The notes below the pieces were generated by a model. It did no database searches and had not been told where the DNA came from. It was given only the letters and a program-made list of their open reading frames with translations. Source: an uncultured Clostridia bacterium (lineage in GTDB: Bacteria > Bacillota > Clostridia > Oscillospirales > Ruminococcaceae). Taken from it: 10,770 nucleotides of DNA. The position numbers and the translations under genes are program-made. The stretch's first letter is position 1. Every line of letters begins with the position of its first letter. The stretch spans positions 1-10,770 of the forward strand of contig CALLQQ010000109.1 of the NCBI GenBank assembly GCA_938014915.1. Reading direction: 5' to 3'. This document shows, one piece after another, positions 7,118-10,770 of the stretch.

Positions 7118-8554
7118 CTACTCTTTATCCTCATCGTCAAAGCGATCTCCGCAATTCGGGCAGAAAGCTGGCGGATTCTGCGGATCGTCGGGCACCCAGT
7201 CGCATTTATTGCACTTATATGTTGCTGGAGCGCTTTCCTCCGGCTTCTTAGAGCCGCATTTAGCGCAGAATGGTGAGTCCGTCACATTTCCGCAACTGCA
7301 AGTCCAGTTATTGCTCGGCGCTTTCGTTCCGCAATTTGAGCAGAATGCGGCATTCGATGGCATTCCCTCACCGCATGAAGAACAATGCCATGATATTGCA
7401 GCGCCTTGTTGAGCTTGTTGTGGTGGCTGCGGTGGCTGTGGTTGCTGTGGTGGTTGAGGCGCTTGTGGAGCGGGCTGCTGTGGTGCTTGCTGATTTGGCA
7501 TTGCACCCATTGCCGATGCTGCGTTCATCCCCATCGACATACCGGCGAATCCTAGCATTGCGCCGCCCTCATTGCTACCAGCGGATTGCAATCCTTCTGC
7601 AAGTCCAGCAGTCATACGTGCCGCTCTTGCATTCGGATCGAAAAGTATCGAGTCGCTTCCATATTGCTCAAGTAGTTTGTCGGTCTTTTCGTCAAACGAT
7701 ATACCAGCAATTCCAACGCTATGAATTGCAAAACCACGCTTCATGAGCCATTCATCATCTAGGACTTTCGCCATTTCCTGCCCTAGGCGCATCGTTTCGA
7801 TAGGTATATCGGTAACTGTAATGTTTTGCAAGGATAGACTTGACAAAGCAGTTGTATATGCCATCAGGAATTCATTTACATATTGTTCGCCTAAATCGTC
7901 GCTTGTTAAATCTTTGTTTGCTATTTCGGATTTTGGCACGACTTCAGCATAGAATAGTAATGGATTCTCAATTTTAATCGAATATGTACCGTGCGACGTA
8001 ACTTTACATGGAACAATACGACCCGGCACAAGTGTCCTATCAGTATAGGAAACGGGATTCCTAGTGCCGAAACGCAGGCTCGGTATCTCCATCTTGTTAA
8101 TGTATATTACGGATTGTTTAACCGGTGTACCGCCACCATGCTTGAACCTCTCCCAGCTGTCGGTGATAGTATTTACAAGTCCGCCCGGTCTTTCGATGCC
8201 GCCGCGTCCCGTATTTTCATAACCGCTGACGCTCGTTCCATCGGCTGACTTGAAAAATAGCGACGGCGCACGGGAGTTGTCAACTTGGTAATATCCTGGT
8301 GTATCGGTAGCGGAAATAATCTTCCCACCATCGACAAGCAACATGAATGTATTTTCAGGTACATGAATTATAGAACCGTTGGAAATTACATCGGAAGTGC
8401 CCTTTCTATTCCTGTTACGTGAATCATTCTTCCTAACTTGCACACCATAAGTAGCTAAAATTCGATTGTCCACTTGACGTGGTTCAATGGTCTCCAGCCA
8501 TTGATCTGCCAAATTCCCGCCGACCGATGCGGCAGCTGCCCTAATTAATCCCAT
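7118..8554 (-). CDS. SPFH-domain protein with Pro/Gln linker and three C-terminal zinc ribbons (YdjI-like)
   Basis: The 478-residue protein opens with MGLIRAAAASVGGNLADQW, the characteristic start of YdjI-like 'virion core' SPFH proteins, and an SPFH (stomatin/prohibitin/flotillin) fold fills about 20-320. A Gly/Met/Ala-rich stretch (320-352) and a Pro/Gln linker (353-384) lead to three ribbons. Their cysteines are 391/394/405/408, 419/421/430/433 and 448/451/465/468. The last ribbon has a rubredoxin-like CNKC...CPNCGDRF layout. SPFH proteins form membrane-associated rings or scaffolds; B. subtilis YdjI links PspA to the membrane. There is no obvious transmembrane helix, so partners probably provide membrane attachment. 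Start 8554 is preferred over 8590 because GAGGG (8562-8566) lies 7 bases before it and the homologous N-terminus begins there. Confidence 0.88.
   Translation of the reverse strand: MGLIRAAAASVGGNLADQWLETIEPRQVDNRILATYGVQVRKNDSRNRNRKGTSDVISNGSIIHVPENTFMLLVDGGKIISATDTPGYYQVDNSRAPSLFFKSADGTSVSGYENTGRGGIERPGGLVNTITDSWERFKHGGGTPVKQSVIYINKMEIPSLRFGTRNPVSYTDRTLVPGRIVPCKVTSHGTYSIKIENPLLFYAEVVPKSEIANKDLTSDDLGEQYVNEFLMAYTTALSSLSLQNITVTDIPIETMRLGQEMAKVLDDEWLMKRGFAIHSVGIAGISFDEKTDKLLEQYGSDSILFDPNARAARMTAGLAEGLQSAGSNEGGAMLGFAGMSMGMNAASAMGAMPNQQAPQQPAPQAPQPPQQPQPPQPPQQAQQGAAISWHCSSCGEGMPSNAAFCSNCGTKAPSNNWTCSCGNVTDSPFCAKCGSKKPEESAPATYKCNKCDWVPDDPQNPPAFCPNCGDRFDDEDKE
7403..7498 (-). repeat. Low-complexity Pro/Gln-coding tract within the SPFH gene
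   Basis: About 32 codons are almost only Pro, Gln and Ala, seen on the plus strand as irregular GGT/GGC/TGT/TTG triplets. It encodes a flexible linker between the SPFH domain and the zinc ribbons and is a likely site for length variation between strains. Open frames on the opposite strand here are artefacts of this composition. Confidence 0.75.
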
Positions 8555-8610
8555 TGTATTACCCTCTTTCTTCATTTTTAGATTTTGCATTGCTAATCAA
8601 CTAAAGCTAA

Positions 8611-9354
8611 TTAACACCTTGTAAAATTATCAAAAGTCCAAATACGGACATTGACTTCCATCAAGCCGGAACCGCAATATTGGCAGTAATTGCCCTCACC
8701 AACACTCTTAACTGGCGCACCGCAGTTCGGGCAATTGTGCCCCTTAAAAGTTTTATCGCCGAGCTTATCGGCATCTTGAATGTAGATGGCATCTAAGGAA
8801 TACTTATATTGAGCCAGCGTGCCATTCCTACTACCTTCATCATTACTCGTATTGCTGAATTTATATTGTAGGGCAATTTCAACCTTTATCGTTCTCTTGC
8901 CCATACTATAACCATAATCAGCAATGGCACTACCGTGAACATATATATCGTCGTAATGCCATTTCTCCCCCTTGGACCTTATATCTTCGATAAGATTATC
9001 TACCTTATTAACTAAATTGCTCGATACATCTTTATGTTCACTGTGCCCAATGCCCTCACCCGATTCAATGGAATTGAGAATATGCACAAGCAAATTTTCT
9101 GCCCGTGATAGAAATTGCCTAACATCAAATTCGGGGAAGTCACGTGCAATAAGTTGCGAATATGTGTTAGTGAGATTTTGCAATGTGCGTGGTGTCGTCA
9201 TATCGGCAGGTTCATTTAGGGCACGTGCCATCAAATCAAGCCCCGTGCGACGAATGAAGCGCTTAATACCACGATGAATTAACCTCGCAGTAACTAATAC
9301 TGCAACGGTACCTAGCAGAATACCGAACAAAATTATGATGAAATTATAAGGCAT
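8611..9354 (-). CDS. Membrane-anchored Tim44-like protein with C-terminal zinc ribbon
   Basis: The 247-residue protein has an N-terminal membrane helix (about 5-24) followed by basic residues (RLIHRGIKRFIRR), giving an N-out, C-in anchor. A linker leads to a segment from about 70 to 200 that resembles Tim44-like domains: ARDFPEFDVRQFLSRAENLLVHIL is close to their 'fp.fd...F...A......i' signature, and beta strands follow (TIKVEIALQYKF, QYKYSLDAIYIQ). A zinc ribbon (Cys208/211/224/227) comes before a short C-terminal strand. This is the first gene of the operon; GGAGGT at 9363-9368 lies 8 bases before the ATG. Its exact function is unknown, and Tim44-like assignment rests on pattern recognition. 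The operon position suggests it works with the SPFH/TPM proteins. Confidence 0.75.
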   Translation of the reverse strand: MPYNFIIILFGILLGTVAVLVTARLIHRGIKRFIRRTGLDLMARALNEPADMTTPRTLQNLTNTYSQLIARDFPEFDVRQFLSRAENLLVHILNSIESGEGIGHSEHKDVSSNLVNKVDNLIEDIRSKGEKWHYDDIYVHGSAIADYGYSMGKRTIKVEIALQYKFSNTSNDEGSRNGTLAQYKYSLDAIYIQDADKLGDKTFKGHNCPNCGAPVKSVGEGNYCQYCGSGLMEVNVRIWTFDNFTRC

Positions 9355-9384
9355 AAATTAGTACCTCCAGCAAAACTTAACCAT

Positions 9385-9413
9385 ATCGTAACACAAAACG
9401 ACAAAAAAAACAA
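9385..9413 (-). promoter_or_regulatory. Predicted promoter of the four-gene zinc-ribbon/SPFH/TPM operon
   Basis: On the minus strand, TTGTTT (9408-9413) and TACGAT (9385-9390) are 17 bases apart, with a TG one base before the -10 hexamer. A T-rich run lies in the spacer. The transcript would start near 9378, giving a short leader that includes the GGAGGT site. The hexamers are imperfect; a stress sigma factor promoter cannot be excluded. Confidence 0.45.
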
Positions 9414-9444
9414 CACTTTATAAAATAAATGTCGAATGAAGAAC

Positions 9445-9473
9445 TAGATTTAGATACTTATATAATGTATAAT
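9445..9473 (+). promoter_or_regulatory. Predicted galT promoter
   Basis: Two overlapping -10 candidates, both TATAAT, lie at 9461-9466 and 9468-9473. The second has TAGATT at 9445-9450 with a 17-base spacer as a weak -35 box. The strong -10 and poor -35 suggest activator help or modest constitutive use. It faces away from the operon promoter in the 151-bp shared region, whose remaining bases hold only AT-rich sequence. Confidence 0.5.
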
Positions 9474-9505
9474 GATATTAGTATTATTTTTTTGGAGGAA
9501 ATGTA

Positions 9506-10492
9506 ATGGCAGAATTAAGATGGAACCCGCTTATAAAGGATTGGGTCATAATCGCATCAAATAGACAGGATCGCCCACAAATGCCGGAGGATTGGTGCCC
9601 CTTTTGCCCGGGCTCCGACAATATCCCCGATGAATACGATGTAATGATGTACGAGAATGATTTCCCAGCATTATCGCAAAATCCACCACCCCCCGACGAT
9701 GTTGCGACCGACTTTTTCAAAGTTAAAGATGCATATGGGAAATGCGAGGTTATACTATATTCATCGAACCATACGGCAACATTGCCAGGATTATCGACCG
9801 AACATATAAGCAAACTTGTTGATTTATGGTGTAATCGTTATGAGGAGATGAGCGCCGATGAAAAAATCAAGTATGTATTCATATTTGAGAACCGTGGCGA
9901 AGTCGTCGGTGTGACAATGCCGCATCCGCACGGACAAATATACGGCTACTCCGTCATTCCTAAGAAAATTGAACTTGAGCTTGATGCGCTAAAAGAATAT
10001 TATAAAGAGAATTCACGTTGTCTTTTTTGCGATTTGCTTGAAAATGAGCAGGAAAGTGGCAAGCGGATTATCTTTTCTAATGAGCATTTCACCGTATTTA
10101 TACCGTTCTTTTCTGAATATCCATACGGAATATATATAATGTCCAATTCGCATAAAACTAACATCACGCAGTTTAATGAGGACGAGAGAACATCACTAGC
10201 GCAGACACTTAAATATGCAACGGGCATGTTCGATAGCCTTTTTGACTACAAATTCCCTTATATGATGTGTATGCACAATGCTCCCGTAAATATTATTGAT
10301 GATGAAAGTAATTGCATAGATAATTGCTGCCACTTCCATATTGCATTCTATCCGCCAATGCGCAGTAAGGACAAGCAGAAGTTCAACGCATCTAGCGAAA
10401 CGGGCGTATGGGCGCATTGCAATACTACCGCTCCCGAGCAGACGGCGGAAGAAATGCGTATAGCATATGACAAGTTTCTGTCTAGATTATAG
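9506..10492 (+). CDS. galT: Galactose-1-phosphate uridylyltransferase
   Basis: GalT swaps UMP between UDP-glucose and galactose-1-phosphate to give UDP-galactose and glucose-1-phosphate, the middle step of the cytoplasmic Leloir pathway. The 328-residue protein begins with the family pattern LRWNPLIKDWVIIASNRQDRP. The zinc set is Cys31/Cys34 (CPFC), His89 (SSNHTATL) and His140. The catalytic motif is MPHPHGQ, with His142 as the nucleophile that becomes uridylylated. The second HIT half has CLFC (172-175) and HFHIAFYPP (277 onward). The length is slightly below the usual 340-350 residues but no motif is missing. GGAGG (9494-9498) lies 7 bases before ATG 9506; the ATG at 9501 meets TAA immediately. 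No galK or galE is nearby. No clear terminator follows. Confidence 0.94.
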   Translation: MAELRWNPLIKDWVIIASNRQDRPQMPEDWCPFCPGSDNIPDEYDVMMYENDFPALSQNPPPPDDVATDFFKVKDAYGKCEVILYSSNHTATLPGLSTEHISKLVDLWCNRYEEMSADEKIKYVFIFENRGEVVGVTMPHPHGQIYGYSVIPKKIELELDALKEYYKENSRCLFCDLLENEQESGKRIIFSNEHFTVFIPFFSEYPYGIYIMSNSHKTNITQFNEDERTSLAQTLKYATGMFDSLFDYKFPYMMCMHNAPVNIIDDESNCIDNCCHFHIAFYPPMRSKDKQKFNASSETGVWAHCNTTAPEQTAEEMRIAYDKFLSRL

Positions 10493-10656
10493 CAAATTGC
10501 ACATAACGAACGCATATTTTATGTTAGAATTCACGGTTGCTTAATTTTGATAAATATCCTATAATATAAGTACTGTGTTAAGTAAGTAATTGTCGCTATC
10601 ACGGGATTAACTTAACTTAACCTAAATTATATTACAAATATAGGAGGAAAAACAAA
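10493..10656 (+). promoter_or_regulatory. Promoter and structured leader of the last gene
   Basis: TTGCTT (10537-10542) and TATAAT (10560-10565) are exactly 17 bases apart, so transcription should start near 10572 and give a leader of about 85 bases. Before the promoter, 10493-10536 is AT-rich, with only a weak 6-bp hairpin (10501-10506 with 10519-10524) and no convincing galT terminator. The leader carries an inverted repeat and tandem TTAAC units, listed separately, and ends with an AGGAGG site at 10642-10647, 9 bases before the ATG. Confidence 0.65.
10577..10621 (+). repeat. Inverted repeat with triple tandem TTAAC in the leader
   Basis: GTTAAGTAAGTAAT at 10577-10590 can pair with 10606-10621, which reads ATTAACTTAACTTAAC, leaving two bulged A residues and a 15-base loop. 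The right arm is three exact TTAAC units (10607-10621). It lies in the predicted transcript upstream of the ribosome binding site and has no T-run, so it is not a normal terminator. It could stabilise the mRNA or bind a regulator. Confidence 0.6.
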
Positions 10657-10770
10657 ATGCTAAAAAGAGTATTATCAAGCTTAGTTGCAGTTGCAATGTT
10701 CGCTACAATGGCAATTACCGTTTCGGCAGCAGACACAGTTCTGTTCGAGGGCGAGGAATCATGTGGCGCT
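10657..10770 (+). CDS. N-terminal fragment of a secreted protein, possibly a carbohydrate-active enzyme or binding protein
   Basis: Only 38 codons are in the window. MLKRVLSSLVAVAMFATMAITVSAA is a clear Sec signal peptide: positive N-terminus, hydrophobic core, and a VSA-A cleavage site near residue 24 or 25. The mature start ADTVLFEGEESCGA resembles the 'LFEGE/LWEGE' opening of carbohydrate-binding modules in Ruminococcus-type secreted glycosidases, but this is a short match and is inference. The strong AGGAGG site and own promoter suggest good expression. The gene continues past the window edge. Confidence 0.8.
   Translation, partial: MLKRVLSSLVAVAMFATMAITVSAADTVLFEGEESCGA

Noticed and set aside
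7104..7952. Plus-strand open frames across the SPFH gene
   Set aside because: They are opposite-strand shadows of the ribbon and Pro/Gln region, with biased composition, no ribosome sites and no recognisable domains.
9501..9506. ATG-TAA start-stop pair overlapping the galT start
   Set aside because: The ATG is only 2 bases from GGAGG, too close for efficient initiation; probably chance.
9484..10417. Minus-strand open frames inside galT
   Set aside because: Shadows of the galT codons, without start signals or recognisable domains.
10590..10599. Ten bases (TTGTCGCTAT) shared with the nrdD-nrdG hairpin at 2921-2930
   Set aside because: The surrounding structure differs and one 10-base match in this length is not strong evidence of a repeat family.

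Overview
The window looks like the chromosome of an AT-rich, low-GC Gram-positive anaerobe, most likely a gut-type clostridium (Oscillospiraceae/Ruminococcus or Lachnospiraceae-like). The evidence is an oxygen-sensitive class III ribonucleotide reductase, strong GGAGG ribosome binding sites, consensus TTGACA/TATAAT promoters, a Gram-positive style lipoprotein, and secreted proteins that look carbohydrate-binding at both edges. The species cannot be fixed from sequence reading alone.

Layout, left to right. (1) Positions 1-307 hold the C-terminal end of a protein with a CBM6-like beta-sandwich, closed by a perfect 36-bp palindromic terminator. (2) Positions 376-557 are a regulatory region with a perfect sigma-A promoter whose -10 element lies inside one NrdR-like box; a second, perfect NrdR box lies 31 bp downstream. 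It drives nrdD (558-2876) and, past an intercistronic hairpin, nrdG (2983-3486), the anaerobic ribonucleotide reductase and its radical-SAM activase. (3) Positions 3548-5164 encode an orphan family 5 (OppA/DppA-like) solute-binding lipoprotein with its own promoter. It ends at a 34-bp bidirectional palindromic terminator shared with the convergent operon that follows. (4) Positions 5223-9354 form a minus-strand four-gene operon, transcribed right to left: a membrane-anchored Tim44-like zinc-ribbon protein, an SPFH-domain protein with three C-terminal zinc ribbons (YdjI-like), a double zinc-ribbon membrane protein (YdjG-like), and a TPM-domain membrane protein (YdjH-like). (5) A compact 151-bp divergent promoter region separates this operon from galT (9506-10492). 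(6) Positions 10657-10770 are the start of a secreted protein with a long, structured leader.

How the parts work together: nrdDG supplies dNTPs without oxygen and is probably repressed by NrdR when ATP/dATP signals are high. GalT (Leloir pathway) would process galactose released by extracellular glycosidases; the partial secreted or carbohydrate-binding proteins at the two edges fit that lifestyle. The central operon resembles the Bacillus subtilis ydjGHI envelope-stress genes, which there follow pspA. Here pspA is absent from the window and a Tim44-like zinc-ribbon protein takes the first position. The four proteins together carry six recognisable four-cysteine zinc ribbons and several membrane anchors, so this is the most interesting system in the window. 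No tRNA, rRNA, CRISPR array, transposase or phage gene was seen.
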